A DNA stretch of 64,000 bases, taken from assembly GCF_004116405.1 (NCBI RefSeq), contig NZ_SDIC01000002.1, positions 434,001 through 498,000 of the forward strand, given 5' to 3'. This DNA comes from Halegenticoccus tardaugens. Its GTDB lineage: Archaea; Halobacteriota; Halobacteria; Halobacteriales; Haloferacaceae. The notes beneath the pieces are model-generated. The model saw only the letters and a program-made list of their open reading frames with translations. It searched no databases and had not been told where the DNA came from. The translations under genes and the position numbers were made by a program. Positions 36,268 to 45,229 of the stretch are shown here, piece by piece. Every line of letters begins with the position of its first letter. Within the stretch, counting starts at the first letter, position 1.

Positions 36268-37650
36268 TCACGTCCACTCGTCGGCGTCGGCGCCCTCTCG
36301 GGCACGGACGAAGAACTCCTCGTCGCCGAGTTGACCGCCCTTCAGCGCGAGTTCGACGCCGTCGATCGCGGCGGTCCGCGAACGGGCCGTACAGAGCGGA
36401 CTCCCGGGCGCGAGCGGATAGCGCGTACGCAGCGCGTACGCGTCGAGCGCCGGCATCGCGCGGCCGCACGTGTCGCCGCCCGCGACGCAGACGCGGCCGA
36501 GGCCCGTCCGATCGAGCAACCGACGCAGGAGCGCTCCCTGCGCCGTGCCGATGAACGCGCCCACGTCGTCCGGGGCGTCGTCGACGGCGGTCGCGCGCCG
36601 GCGCGTCTCCTCGATGGCGGGATCGTTCGGTCCGTGCGCGGCGAAGACGATCGCGCTGTCGCCCCGTTCGAGCGCCCGGAGCGCCGCCTCGAAGGCCCGC
36701 CGACGCGCCGCCTCCCGCGTCCCGGGGTCGACCAGGTCCGCCGTGTCGATGCGGACGCCGACGAACCCGGCGTCGAGCGCGGCGTCGATCTGTCGAGCCG
36801 TCAGCGGCGAGGCGCTGCCCGACATCACGAGGAGTCGGTCGACCGGGGGGAGAGGATCGAACCGCGGGCGGCGGTCGAGGACGCCCGTCGCGCGCCAGTG
36901 GTCGGCCAGCGCGTACTGGACGCCCGAGGAGCCGACGACGAACGTCGGATCGGACCGGTCTGTCGCACAGGCTTCCCAGACGGTGCCACCCGCGGTCCGG
37001 AGGTCATCTCCGTCGAGGGCGTCGAAGAAGACGACGCCCCTTTTCGCGCGGAGGCGCTCGAACCGGCGGATCGACGCGTCGAGTCCCTCTCGGACCGTCA
37101 GCACGTCGACGAGCCCGATCGACTGGTCGGTCTGCGCGGCGAGGTGACGGCGCAGGTCACTCTCGTCCATCGGCGTGACGGGGTGGTCGCGCATCGTCGG
37201 ATGACGGTCGAGGCGGAAGACGTCGGCGTCGTCCTCGGCGAACATGTTCCCGAATACGACGTAGCGACCCAGCGGCGGCGCCGCCGGCACCACGGGGGTC
37301 GACTCGTCGGCGAATACGTCGGCGGCGATCTCGATGGCGCGGCCGATGCTGCCGACGTCGGGGGCGGAGTCGAACGTCGAACAGATCTTGTAGTGGACGA
37401 GCGGCGCGCCGAGGTTCGACAGCGCCTCGAAGATCCGAGGGAGCTTCTCGTCCATCGTTTCGGGGGCCATCGACCGACTGGTGCCGGCCACGCCGACGGC
37501 GTCGGCGTCCGGAAACTCCCGACGGAGCGTCGCGCGATCGGGCGCATCGAGGAACAGGACGGTTCGGACGCCCGCGCGGGCGAGGGCGTCCATCGCATCG
37601 GTCGACCCGGTCACGTCGTCGCCGTAGAAGGCGAGCAGCGGTGCGTCCAT
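36268..37650 (-). CDS. Four-carbon acid sugar kinase (DUF1537 family)
   Basis: This 460-residue kinase has the N-terminal GDDVTGSTDAMDA motif and the HPTMRDHPVTPMDESDLRRHL segment of the substrate domain. It ends with AGGDTCGRA and KGGQLGDEEFF in the nucleotide domain, all hallmarks of the OtnK/DtnK family. These enzymes phosphorylate tetronates or 3-oxo-tetronates with ATP. The class II aldolase-family gene that starts 232 bases away, divergently, is the usual partner. Substrate stereochemistry cannot be read from the sequence. Confidence 0.87.
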   Translation of the reverse strand: MDAPLLAFYGDDVTGSTDAMDALARAGVRTVLFLDAPDRATLRREFPDADAVGVAGTSRSMAPETMDEKLPRIFEALSNLGAPLVHYKICSTFDSAPDVGSIGRAIEIAADVFADESTPVVPAAPPLGRYVVFGNMFAEDDADVFRLDRHPTMRDHPVTPMDESDLRRHLAAQTDQSIGLVDVLTVREGLDASIRRFERLRAKRGVVFFDALDGDDLRTAGGTVWEACATDRSDPTFVVGSSGVQYALADHWRATGVLDRRPRFDPLPPVDRLLVMSGSASPLTARQIDAALDAGFVGVRIDTADLVDPGTREAARRRAFEAALRALERGDSAIVFAAHGPNDPAIEETRRRATAVDDAPDDVGAFIGTAQGALLRRLLDRTGLGRVCVAGGDTCGRAMPALDAYALRTRYPLAPGSPLCTARSRTAAIDGVELALKGGQLGDEEFFVRAREGADADEWT

Positions 37651-37882
37651 CTCACTCGCCCTCCGGCGTCCGTCGGCAACCGGGAGACGAGCGCGTGACG
37701 GTCCGTTCGGACCTCACGCTCCGCCCGTCGAGCGCGTTCGCGGATGCGTGCATACTCGTCCCCTTTCGTCGGGCGGGGTTAAAGACTCGCACGCCGGTCC
37801 GCGCCGCTCCCGCGCGAACTCTCGCGCGTTCCACGAACACTTATGTCCGCCCCCACCGCAGCACGTGACGGACGGAACCCCG

Positions 37883-38536
37883 ATGACGGAACCAGCCACA
37901 CTACGAGCGGAGCGCGAACGGGTGGGCCAACTCGGCCGAGAGATGCTCGCACAGGGGCTCACCCGCGGTACCGGCGGCAACGTGAGCGTCCGATCCGGAG
38001 ACGGCGTCGCTATCAGTCCATCCGGAGTGCCGTACGAGGACGTCACTCCCGAAACGGTGCCCGTGGTCGACCTCGACGGGAACCGGCTTCGCGGAGACCT
38101 GAAGCCGTCGAGCGAGACGCCGATGCACGCGATACTCTACCGATCGCGGGACGACGTGGGGGGGATCGTCCACACTCACTCGCCGTACGCGAGTACGTTC
38201 GCCAGTCTGAACGAACCGATTCCGGCGTCGCACTACCTCATCGCGTACGTCGGGACGGAAATCCCGGTCGCCGGGTACGAGCCACCCGGCACGGAGGCGC
38301 TGGGCGGACTGGCCGCCGAAGCCATGGGCGAGGACTGCGACGCCGTGCTATTGAAAAACCATGGGGTGGTGGCCGTCGGGTCGACGGGAGCAGACGCGCT
38401 CGAAGTCGCCCAGATGGTCGAGTACTGCGCCCGCATCCACTACCAGGCGATCAGCGTCGGCGAACCCGAGATCCTACCCGACGATTCCGTGCGCGACCTT
38501 CGGAAGATGTTCACCGAATCGTACGGACAGCGATGA
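37883..38536 (+). CDS. Class II aldolase/adducin family protein
   Basis: This 217-residue protein has TRGTGGNVSVR for phosphate binding, SETPMHAILY and HTHSPYAS with zinc ligands His-x-His, and LKNHGVVAVG with the third His. It is either a sugar-phosphate aldolase (fuculose/ribulose type) or a 3-oxo-tetronate-4-phosphate decarboxylase. With a DUF1537 kinase as divergent neighbour the second is favoured. An in-frame GTG at 37865 lies 23 bases behind a weak ACTTATG box and is an alternative start. Confidence 0.85.
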   Translation: MTEPATLRAERERVGQLGREMLAQGLTRGTGGNVSVRSGDGVAISPSGVPYEDVTPETVPVVDLDGNRLRGDLKPSSETPMHAILYRSRDDVGGIVHTHSPYASTFASLNEPIPASHYLIAYVGTEIPVAGYEPPGTEALGGLAAEAMGEDCDAVLLKNHGVVAVGSTGADALEVAQMVEYCARIHYQAISVGEPEILPDDSVRDLRKMFTESYGQR

Positions 38537-38636
38537 TGCGTGACGACGGGACGCGATGGCCCACCGGTCACTCGCCTCACGGCCGGATCACGAACGATCG
38601 ATGGATAGATGAGCACGCGCGTTCACAGTGAGTGTC

Positions 38637-39302
38637 ATGCCCGAGAAAGTCTGTTTCTTTCACACGGTGGCGAGCCTCTCAGGTCGGTTCGACTCGCTAG
38701 CCGCCGAGTACGTCCCGGAAGCCGAAACGTTCCACATCGTCGACGAGAGCGTGCTCCAGGAACTCCTGTCCGTCGGCGAGTTGACTCCCGGGATAACCCG
38801 ACGGATTTGCTCCCAGCTTTCGTTGGCTGAGGACGCCGGAGCCGACGTGATCCTCGACACGTGCTCCAGCACCTCGCCGGCGGTGGACGTCGCCCGTCGG
38901 ATGGTGGACGCGCCGATCGTCAAGATCGACGATCCGATGGCGGAGGCCGCTGCCGCGCGCGGGGATCACGTCGCCGTCGTCGCGACGGCGGCGTCGACGC
39001 TCGACCCGAGTACAAACCTCGTCCGGCGAAAAGCCGATCGGATGGACGCGTCCGTCTCCGTCGAATCGGTCCTCATCGACGGCGCGCTCGATGCGCTCCA
39101 GGCCGGTGAGAAAGATCGACACGACCGCCTGGTGAGCGAACGAGTGCGCGAGATCGCAAGCGAGACGGACGTGGTCGTCCTGGCGCAGGCGTCCATGAGT
39201 CACCTCGCACCGACGCTCGGCGACGACGTGACCGTCCCCGTCTTGTCCAGTCCCGCGCTCGCGATGGAAGCCATCGCCTCGGAGAGCAAAGCGTCCGATT
39301 GA
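38637..39302 (+). CDS. Asp/Glu/hydantoin racemase-superfamily protein
   Basis: This 221-residue protein has the two-lobed racemase fold: LDTCSSTSP in the first lobe supplies one catalytic-type Cys, while the second lobe has VVLAQASMSHLAP, where relatives usually have Gly or Cys near the catalytic position. With only one of the two cysteines evident, it may not be a true racemase. It follows the class II aldolase by 100 bases on the same strand and may act on a sugar acid. Function is unassigned. Confidence 0.65.
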   Translation: MPEKVCFFHTVASLSGRFDSLAAEYVPEAETFHIVDESVLQELLSVGELTPGITRRICSQLSLAEDAGADVILDTCSSTSPAVDVARRMVDAPIVKIDDPMAEAAAARGDHVAVVATAASTLDPSTNLVRRKADRMDASVSVESVLIDGALDALQAGEKDRHDRLVSERVREIASETDVVVLAQASMSHLAPTLGDDVTVPVLSSPALAMEAIASESKASD

Positions 39303-39381
39303 GGGTGGTTGATCAGGTTAACGGCGTGTGCTCGCTCGACCGCTATCCGGTCGAGCGCCTGCTGGAAATGCGTCCTGATCG

Positions 39382-40317
39382 TCAGTATGTGGACACCTCC
39401 GAGACGCAAACAAGACCCCTCGGATTTGCATCGGACGTTACGGTAAGGCGAAAACTCCACGTCGAGGGAATCTCGGCGTCGGTGCTGAGCCGGGCTCGCG
39501 AGATCACGAAGGCTGGGTCCGGTCTGCGGCGCAACAGGTCGATCACGAGCGGGAGCGTCGTGAACCGCTCCGTAGTCCCATCGAGGACATACCCGGAGAG
39601 GGTCACGTCCCACGATCGCCGGTCCTGGTCGAGATCGATCGCACACGGACCGAGCGTGTACTCCCGAGCGAGCTCGACCGAACACACGTGTGAGAGGGTC
39701 GCGTCGAGCGGATCTGCGTTCGAGTCCGGGTCGGGTAACAGCTCGGCGGCGTTCTCCAGGAGGCGGGCCTGCTCAGTCGGTGTGAGCCGCCGGTCGAGCT
39801 CGGTCGCCATGCTTTCCAGCAGGCGGAGGCACAGTTCGTCCGGGGAGTCGATGGTTTCTGCCTCGGCGAGATACGCGTCCACGATCGCTCGTTCGAGCGC
39901 ATCGTGCTCCGACGCCGCGACCGCTTCGAACGCGGCTCCGGCGACGGCGTGACAGAAGTCGATGAGTCCGTGCCGGTCGCGTTCCGGGGTGGGCGATTCG
40001 ATATCGCGACGCGGTTGCGGTTCGGCGCGCCGCTTTGCGGATAGGGTCGACGCAGTCGTCGGAGGCGCAGGGGCAGTCGACCCCTGACAGACGATCACGT
40101 CACAGTACGGGAGGTGCGGATCGTATCGGCGAAGTGCGTTCCGGTACTGCTCGGTCGCTCGGGCGGCCGCTCGTGCCGTCGCCCGGTCTTCGAAACGCAG
40201 GCCGGCGGCTGGAACCGGCTGATCACCGTACCGGGCACAAACCAGGTAGTACTCGCCGGCCTCGCTGGCCAGCGCCTCGATGTGACCGCGAATTTCGACG
40301 AGCGTCGTTCCGACCAT
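39382..40317 (-). CDS. Haloarchaea-type protein of unknown function
   Basis: This 311-residue protein begins MVGTTLVEIRGHIEALAS, continues with a conserved-looking block (EYYLVCARYGDQPVPAAGLRF, ATARAAARATEQY), then a proline/arginine-rich linker and a helical domain from HGLIDFCHAVAG. I recall similar N-terminal domains in uncharacterised haloarchaeal proteins, but not a function. It lies 46 bases from the iron-binding lipoprotein gene on the same strand, yet it ends convergently to the sugar-acid module. No signal peptide or membrane helix is visible. Confidence 0.6.
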   Translation of the reverse strand: MVGTTLVEIRGHIEALASEAGEYYLVCARYGDQPVPAAGLRFEDRATARAAARATEQYRNALRRYDPHLPYCDVIVCQGSTAPAPPTTASTLSAKRRAEPQPRRDIESPTPERDRHGLIDFCHAVAGAAFEAVAASEHDALERAIVDAYLAEAETIDSPDELCLRLLESMATELDRRLTPTEQARLLENAAELLPDPDSNADPLDATLSHVCSVELAREYTLGPCAIDLDQDRRSWDVTLSGYVLDGTTERFTTLPLVIDLLRRRPDPAFVISRARLSTDAEIPSTWSFRLTVTSDANPRGLVCVSEVSTY

Positions 40318-40363
40318 AGGTGTGGAATTCGAGTGGGTGGTCGTGTTTTCCGGGCGTGTCGGC

Positions 40364-41596
40364 TCAGAGGTCGCCGTTCACGATGTCTGCGACGCGCTGG
40401 CGGTCGAACAGTTGTTCGTCGCCGAACGTTTCAGGATAGAGTCCCCGTGCCGCGCGTTCGAGCTGGAAGAGGTGGATGATGGGTCCTTGGTACGTGAGGC
40501 CGCCGTAGATGACGCGGTCGTTCTGCACCGCTTGGAGTTCGCTCGCAACGTCGTGCTCTTGCAGGTGCGAGACGATTTCCCGTTGGAAGTACTCCTGGGT
40601 GATCTCGCCCTGGAGCCGAACGGCGAGGGCGTCCGGATCGATCTCAAGCAGGGTTTCGAAATCAATTGTGCCGCCGTCCACCTGTGCGTCCGTGACGCCG
40701 TGCTTTGCGAGTGCGTCCCCTACCTGGAGGTCGTTCCAGTGCTTCGAGGCGGTGCCGTCGCCGACGAGGTACGGGTAGAACGACTCCGGCGGGACACCCG
40801 CGGGATACAGGAGCGCGACGTCCGGTGGCTCCTCGGGGAGGTGCGACTGGACGTCCGCCAGTACCTCGTCGTGATACTGGGTGAACGCCTCGTAGCGTTC
40901 GCGCTCCTGGAAGACGTCGGCGAGCTTCTCGAAGGCCTCGTACAGCGAGTAGTACCGGTAGTCGTGCCAGTCGTAGACCCGCGTGAAGCCCGTGTTCCCG
41001 AAGAACGGCCCGACGTTCTCGGTGATCTCCTCGACGTCGTCTTGGCTCCACTCGAGCCGATTCACCACGAAGTTCGGATCGATGACGTGGAGGTCCGCGT
41101 CGAGTTCGTAGAAAATCTCTTTCCCCGTCCCGTCCTCATAGAGCTCCGTGAGGTCGTCCTTGTTCACGGAGACGCCCGGCAGTACCTCGTACAGGTGCGT
41201 CCCGAACCGGGCACGGACGCCGATTGCGAGGAGGCCGTCGGCCTGCCCAAGGGCGACGCCCATGTCGGCGTAGTCGGCCGTGTACGGGAACCACGTCTCG
41301 GGAACGTCCTCGAACTCCACGGTTCCGACCGGCTCCATCGTCACCGAGTACGACGAGTCCGTCTCGGTCGTCGTCCCCGTTTCCGATTCAGTGTCGTTTG
41401 GGGTCGAGTTGGATTCTCCTCCACCGTCGCCCGTACAGCCGGCGAGCAGTCCGCCACCTACTAGTGCGCCGCCGTACTTCACGTACTCCCGTCGGGTCCG
41501 TTCGCGTCGCTCACTCCCCCGACGACTTCCCGCTCGCTCGCGCTCGCGGGAATCCCGCCGCGTCGGTGCCTCGTGTTCCGTGTCACACCGGGCCAT
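40364..41596 (-). CDS. Iron/siderophore-type ABC substrate-binding lipoprotein
   Basis: This 410-residue periplasmic-binding-like protein has a Tat signal (TRREYVKYGG from residue 34) and a lipobox LLAGC with Cys54, followed by an acidic Ser/Thr linker. The body follows the FecB/BtuF helical-backbone pattern, with a first-lobe stretch WFPYTADYADMGVALG and a second-lobe VIYGGLTYQGP. ATG 41596 is chosen because a TATA-like GTTATATTG lies just upstream and the signal starts there. Paired iron-box-like sites precede it. No matching permease of the FecCD type is in the window. Confidence 0.83.
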   Translation of the reverse strand: MARCDTEHEAPTRRDSRERERAGSRRGSERRERTRREYVKYGGALVGGGLLAGCTGDGGGESNSTPNDTESETGTTTETDSSYSVTMEPVGTVEFEDVPETWFPYTADYADMGVALGQADGLLAIGVRARFGTHLYEVLPGVSVNKDDLTELYEDGTGKEIFYELDADLHVIDPNFVVNRLEWSQDDVEEITENVGPFFGNTGFTRVYDWHDYRYYSLYEAFEKLADVFQERERYEAFTQYHDEVLADVQSHLPEEPPDVALLYPAGVPPESFYPYLVGDGTASKHWNDLQVGDALAKHGVTDAQVDGGTIDFETLLEIDPDALAVRLQGEITQEYFQREIVSHLQEHDVASELQAVQNDRVIYGGLTYQGPIIHLFQLERAARGLYPETFGDEQLFDRQRVADIVNGDL

Positions 41597-41599
41597 ATA

Positions 41600-41616
41600 T
41601 TTTGGCCCGCCTAAAA
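41600..41616. promoter_or_regulatory. DtxR/Idr-type iron-box-like site, proximal
   Basis: The minus strand reads TTTTAGGCGGGCCAAAA, an imperfect dyad close to the haloarchaeal DtxR-family consensus TTAGG-YTW-RCCTAA. It lies between the TATA-like box and the start codon of the iron-binding lipoprotein, a position suited to repression. Confidence 0.55.
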
Positions 41617-41637
41617 CAATATAACTCTGCCGGTTTT

Positions 41638-41652
41638 TCGGTGAGCCTAAAA
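41638..41652. promoter_or_regulatory. Iron-box-like site, distal
   Basis: The minus strand reads TTTTAGGCTCACCGA, sharing the TTAGGCT half of the box. It lies about 22 bases beyond the proximal site, giving a tandem arrangement repeated before the decayed paralog at 44194-44207. Confidence 0.45.
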
Positions 41653-41657
41653 CATGG

Positions 41658-43574
41658 TCAACGCCGCGGCTCGGCGGTTCGTCCGTCGACTCGCTGGACG
41701 AACGTCTCGGGCAGCTCGTCGATCTCGCCCGCCTGTACCCCCCAGAGATTCGCGTACAATCCATCCGCGCCCAGTAACTCGTCGTGGCTCCCGCGCTCGA
41801 CGATCTCTCCACCCTCGACGACGAGAATCGTATCCGCATCCTTGATCGTCGAGAGCCGGTGGGCGATCGCCAGCGTCGTACGCTCTGCCGTCAACCGGTC
41901 GAGCGACCGCTGGATCAGGTACTCCGTCTCCGTGTCCACGCTCGCGGTCGCCTCGTCCAGCAGGATGATCTCCGGATCCTGGAGGATCACGCGAGCGATC
42001 GCGATCCGCTGGCGCTGCCCCCCCGAGAGCTTGACGCCCCGTTCACCGACGCGCGTCTCGTACCCATCCGAGAGATTCTCGATGAACTCGTGCGCCTCTG
42101 CCGCTCTCGCCGCCTCGCGCACCTCCTCGTCACTCGCGTCGAATCGCCCGTACCGGATGTTCTCCGCGACCGTCCCGTCGAACAGGAACGTGTCCTGACT
42201 GACGTAGCCGACCGACTTCCGGAGACTGGCGAGGTCCACGTCCCGGACGTCGTGCCCGTCGACGCGAACCGCCCCGTCCGTCACGTCGTACAACCGAAGC
42301 AGGAGCTTCGCCACCGTCGATTTCCCCGCGCCGGTCGGCCCGACCAGCGCGACCGTCTCGCCCGCGTCGGCGGCGAACGTGACGCCGTCGAGCACCGTCT
42401 CTTCGCCATCGTAGGCGAACGTCACGTCGTCGTACTCGACCCGCCCGTCCACGTCCTCCAGCGCGATGGGGTTCGGTGCGTTCTCGATCCGTACTGGCAC
42501 GTCCATCAGCCCGCAGATGCGCTTTCCCGAGGCACGCGCGTTCTCGTACCAGTCGACGATGCCCGACAGTTGGGCCATCGGTCCGGTGAGCTGTTGGGTC
42601 AACAGCATGAACGCGACGAAGTCGCCGATGGAAAGCTCGCCGTCGAAGAACAGTATCGGTCCCGAAAACACCCACAGCCCGCCGATGACGAACGTGGCGA
42701 GCAGGGCCGTCCCCGTGATCAGTTCCATCCCCGGTCGGTAGAAGTAACTCAACTTCAACACGTCCATCTGGGCGTCGAACACGTCCCGTGAGACGCCGCG
42801 AACGCGCTCGTTCTCGTAGGTCTCGGTGCTGGCGGTCTTGACGAGTTCGATGCCGCTCAGCCCGTTCTCGATGCGCGTGTTCAAATCGCCGATGGTCGAG
42901 CGAACCGTCGCGTACCGTGGTTCGATCACGCGAACGAACCACCACGTGAACGCGACCAGAAGCGGTATCGCTCCGAGCGTCACGAGCGCGAGTTGCCAGT
43001 TCGTGTACAACAGCGCCCCCGTGACCCCGAGGACAATCACCCCGATTCGGACGCTTTCGCCCAGCGCGTCGTCGAAGAACACCTCCAAGTTCCCCGTGTC
43101 GTTGTTGAGGATGGAGATGATCTCGCCGGTCTCTTTGTTGTCGAAGAACGTCATGTCGAGGCGCTGCATCTTCTCGTAGGCGTCCACGCGAACGGCGTAC
43201 ATCACGCCGTGGGCGAAGAAGTTGATCGCGACGCCGCGAATCCACTGGAGGATCGCCCCGCCGAGCAGCGCGGCGCCGATGATCGTCGCCGAGAGCCTGA
43301 ACTGCTCGCCCCGCTCGGTCGGCAGCCACGGATCAGGGACGAGCGGGAGTGCATACGGGCTCTCTTGGGTGAAGACGGCGTCGATGGTCGCCCCGAGGAC
43401 AATGGGCGTTACGAGCAGCGCGCCGTACGTCAGCACGCTCGTGGCGAGACCGACGACGAGCCACCGCCACTCACCGAGACCGTACGCTCCGAACAGCCGG
43501 AGCAACGGCTTCGATACCTGATCACGGTAGACGTCGAGTTCCGTCTCGAACTCCTTGTCGCCCTCGTCGTTCAC
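41658..43574 (-). CDS. ABC exporter-type half transporter (fused permease and ATPase)
   Basis: This 638-residue type I exporter has six helices in residues about 40-330 and an ATPase domain with Walker A GPTGAGKST, signature LSGGQRQR and Walker B IILLDEATAS. It starts at GTG 43574, overlapping the end of the decayed binding protein by 4 bases (GTGA). It would dimerise and move a lipid, drug or siderophore-like compound. Placement between two iron-type binding-protein genes under iron-box-like control suggests a link to iron or siderophore handling, which is inferred. Confidence 0.87.
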   Translation of the reverse strand: MNDEGDKEFETELDVYRDQVSKPLLRLFGAYGLGEWRWLVVGLATSVLTYGALLVTPIVLGATIDAVFTQESPYALPLVPDPWLPTERGEQFRLSATIIGAALLGGAILQWIRGVAINFFAHGVMYAVRVDAYEKMQRLDMTFFDNKETGEIISILNNDTGNLEVFFDDALGESVRIGVIVLGVTGALLYTNWQLALVTLGAIPLLVAFTWWFVRVIEPRYATVRSTIGDLNTRIENGLSGIELVKTASTETYENERVRGVSRDVFDAQMDVLKLSYFYRPGMELITGTALLATFVIGGLWVFSGPILFFDGELSIGDFVAFMLLTQQLTGPMAQLSGIVDWYENARASGKRICGLMDVPVRIENAPNPIALEDVDGRVEYDDVTFAYDGEETVLDGVTFAADAGETVALVGPTGAGKSTVAKLLLRLYDVTDGAVRVDGHDVRDVDLASLRKSVGYVSQDTFLFDGTVAENIRYGRFDASDEEVREAARAAEAHEFIENLSDGYETRVGERGVKLSGGQRQRIAIARVILQDPEIILLDEATASVDTETEYLIQRSLDRLTAERTTLAIAHRLSTIKDADTILVVEGGEIVERGSHDELLGADGLYANLWGVQAGEIDELPETFVQRVDGRTAEPRR

Positions 43575-44152
43575 CGGTTGACCTCCGTGTGGTCGCGTCG
43601 GCCGTCGGATTCATCGTTGTGTCGGGGTCGGAGCGGGTCGATCCGTGGACCTCGCTCGGTCAATTCGACGTTCGCGTCGATCTCCTCGGACGAAACGCAC
43701 GACGACAGCGGGGCGTCGATGCCCGCTTCCCGGACTCGTCGAAACCGGTTGGAGTCGGAATCGACGGGCGTATCCGCGCCGTAGTAGTCGTCGAGCCACT
43801 CGACCCACGCGTCGCGGTCGGCCCACTGCTTATCGCAGATGGCAGCGCTTTCCGGCATGGAGTCGAACTCGGCGCAACCGCTCGGGGACAGACACACCTC
43901 GTAGGAGGTGTCTTCCAGTGTTGCCTGTTCAACTCCGTCAGCGTCCGTGTCAGTCTCTGTCGACGTGTCCGCCGAGTCGCTCTCTCCGGTACGACCAGCC
44001 AGCAGTCCACCACCGGCGACTGCCCCGCCGTACTTTACGTACTCCCGTCGCGTCCGTTCGCTTCGCTCACTCCCCCGACGACTTCCCGCTCGCTCGCGCT
44101 CGCGGGAATTCCACCGCGTTGATGCCTCGTGTCGCGTGTCGTTTCTTGTCAT
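43571..44152 (-). pseudogene. Decayed paralog of the iron-binding lipoprotein
   Basis: The first 60 codons align without gaps to the lipoprotein at 40364-41596, including TRREYVKYGG. However, lipobox Cys54 is now Arg (LAGRTG), so lipid anchoring is lost. After the linker a binding-protein-like start (YEVCLSPSGCAEFDSMPE) runs into unrelated, shortened sequence. The protein is 193 residues instead of about 410. The open frame, start and overlap with the exporter gene are kept, so it may still be translated to couple the exporter. I call it a degenerate gene rather than a working binder. Confidence 0.7.
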
Positions 44153-44155
44153 ATA

Positions 44156-44173
44156 TTTTATGACAGCCTAAAA
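44156..44173. promoter_or_regulatory. Iron-box-like site of the duplicated promoter, proximal
   Basis: The minus strand reads TTTTAGGCTGTCATAAAA, a good match to TTAGG-YTW-RCCTAA, directly ahead of ATG 44152. It corresponds in position to the site at 41600-41616. Confidence 0.55.
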
Positions 44174-44193
44174 CACAAAGCGTTTTCGGTTCA

Positions 44194-44207
44194 TCGGTCA
44201 TCCTAAA
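44194..44207. promoter_or_regulatory. Iron-box-like site of the duplicated promoter, distal
   Basis: The minus strand reads TTTAGGATGACCGA. It mirrors the distal site at 41638-41652 and shows that the tandem layout predates or survived the duplication. Confidence 0.45.
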
Positions 44208-44218
44208 CCGGTATTACG

Positions 44219-45229
44219 TCAATACGGTGCACCGCACCGCGGACACATGGGCGGGCCGTTCTCCGGCAGCGAGAGTCCGCAGTGCGGACAGTCGCCATCA
44301 CCGCCAGGCGACGTGATCTCCGTTACGACCTCGTCGGTCGTCCCGCGGATCGCATCAATAGTTCCGATCTCGTCGGGCCGCAACGCTTCCGGACTCTCCT
44401 CCGCGAACGCGTTTCGGGCGAACCGCAGTCGGTCGGCCACGAACGATTCCTCCTCGTCTGCGTCCGACATATCGTCCGCGGAAACTGTCGCATCATCCGG
44501 CCCTGAACGCAAGAGCAGTCCGAGTGCTTCCGCGGCTCGGCCGCGAACGTATGGATTCTCGTCAGCCAGCCGCGCTGCGATCGCGTCACTCACGTCTGCG
44601 AGTTTCGCCGGGTACTCACACCCGATCACGACCAGCGTCGTACACAGGTGATACCGAACGAGTTCGTTCTCGTCGGCGAGGTGCTCGGCGAGGTTCGACA
44701 CCTGATGGCGAAGGCGATCCGGATCGCCCAGCGCGACGTATTCGAGCGCCTTCGCCAGCTTCTCCTTCACTTCCGGCTCGTCGAACGACAGTCCAATACG
44801 CAGGTCGGCTAACACGCCGGGTGAACCGACCTCTCGGGGGCGTTCGAGTGCGACGTACCCGAGCGCTTCGGCCGACCGAGCGCGCACGTAGTAGAACTCC
44901 TCCTCGTCCGCGAGTCGAGCAGCGAGCTCGGGGATGGACGACACGACGGCATCCGGGTCGACCTCAGCGACGGTGACGAATAGCTTGGCTGTCGTCAGGC
45001 GAATCGACCGCTCATCATCGGTGAGGAACGCTGTAAATTCGTCGAGGATCGGTTCGAATTCACGCGGCTGCTCCTCGACAAGGCGGCGTAACGCGTGCAA
45101 GGCAGTTTTCCGGTCCGCGGGAGGCGCTGTTTTGAGCTGTTCGAAGTGATCTCTCGCATCAGCCTCTGCTTGTCCGGCAAGTAGCTCGAGTAAGTGTTCG
45201 GGATTCGGTGGGTCAGTGTGGTCGTTCAT
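44219..45229 (-). CDS. HEAT-repeat protein with C-terminal zinc ribbon
   Basis: This 336-residue protein contains about six helical HEAT-type repeats (for instance DDERSIRLTTAKLFVTVAEV, YYVRARSAEALGYVAL and NPYVRGRAAEALGLLL). A disordered acidic linker follows, then a zinc ribbon CPHCG...CPRCG at the very end. It is probably a cytoplasmic scaffold. It is on the same strand as, and upstream of, the iron-type cluster, but about 65 bases and the iron boxes separate them. Haloarchaea often carry such proteins near iron-type binding proteins. Its partner is unknown. Confidence 0.75.
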   Translation of the reverse strand: MNDHTDPPNPEHLLELLAGQAEADARDHFEQLKTAPPADRKTALHALRRLVEEQPREFEPILDEFTAFLTDDERSIRLTTAKLFVTVAEVDPDAVVSSIPELAARLADEEEFYYVRARSAEALGYVALERPREVGSPGVLADLRIGLSFDEPEVKEKLAKALEYVALGDPDRLRHQVSNLAEHLADENELVRYHLCTTLVVIGCEYPAKLADVSDAIAARLADENPYVRGRAAEALGLLLRSGPDDATVSADDMSDADEEESFVADRLRFARNAFAEESPEALRPDEIGTIDAIRGTTDEVVTEITSPGGDGDCPHCGLSLPENGPPMCPRCGAPY

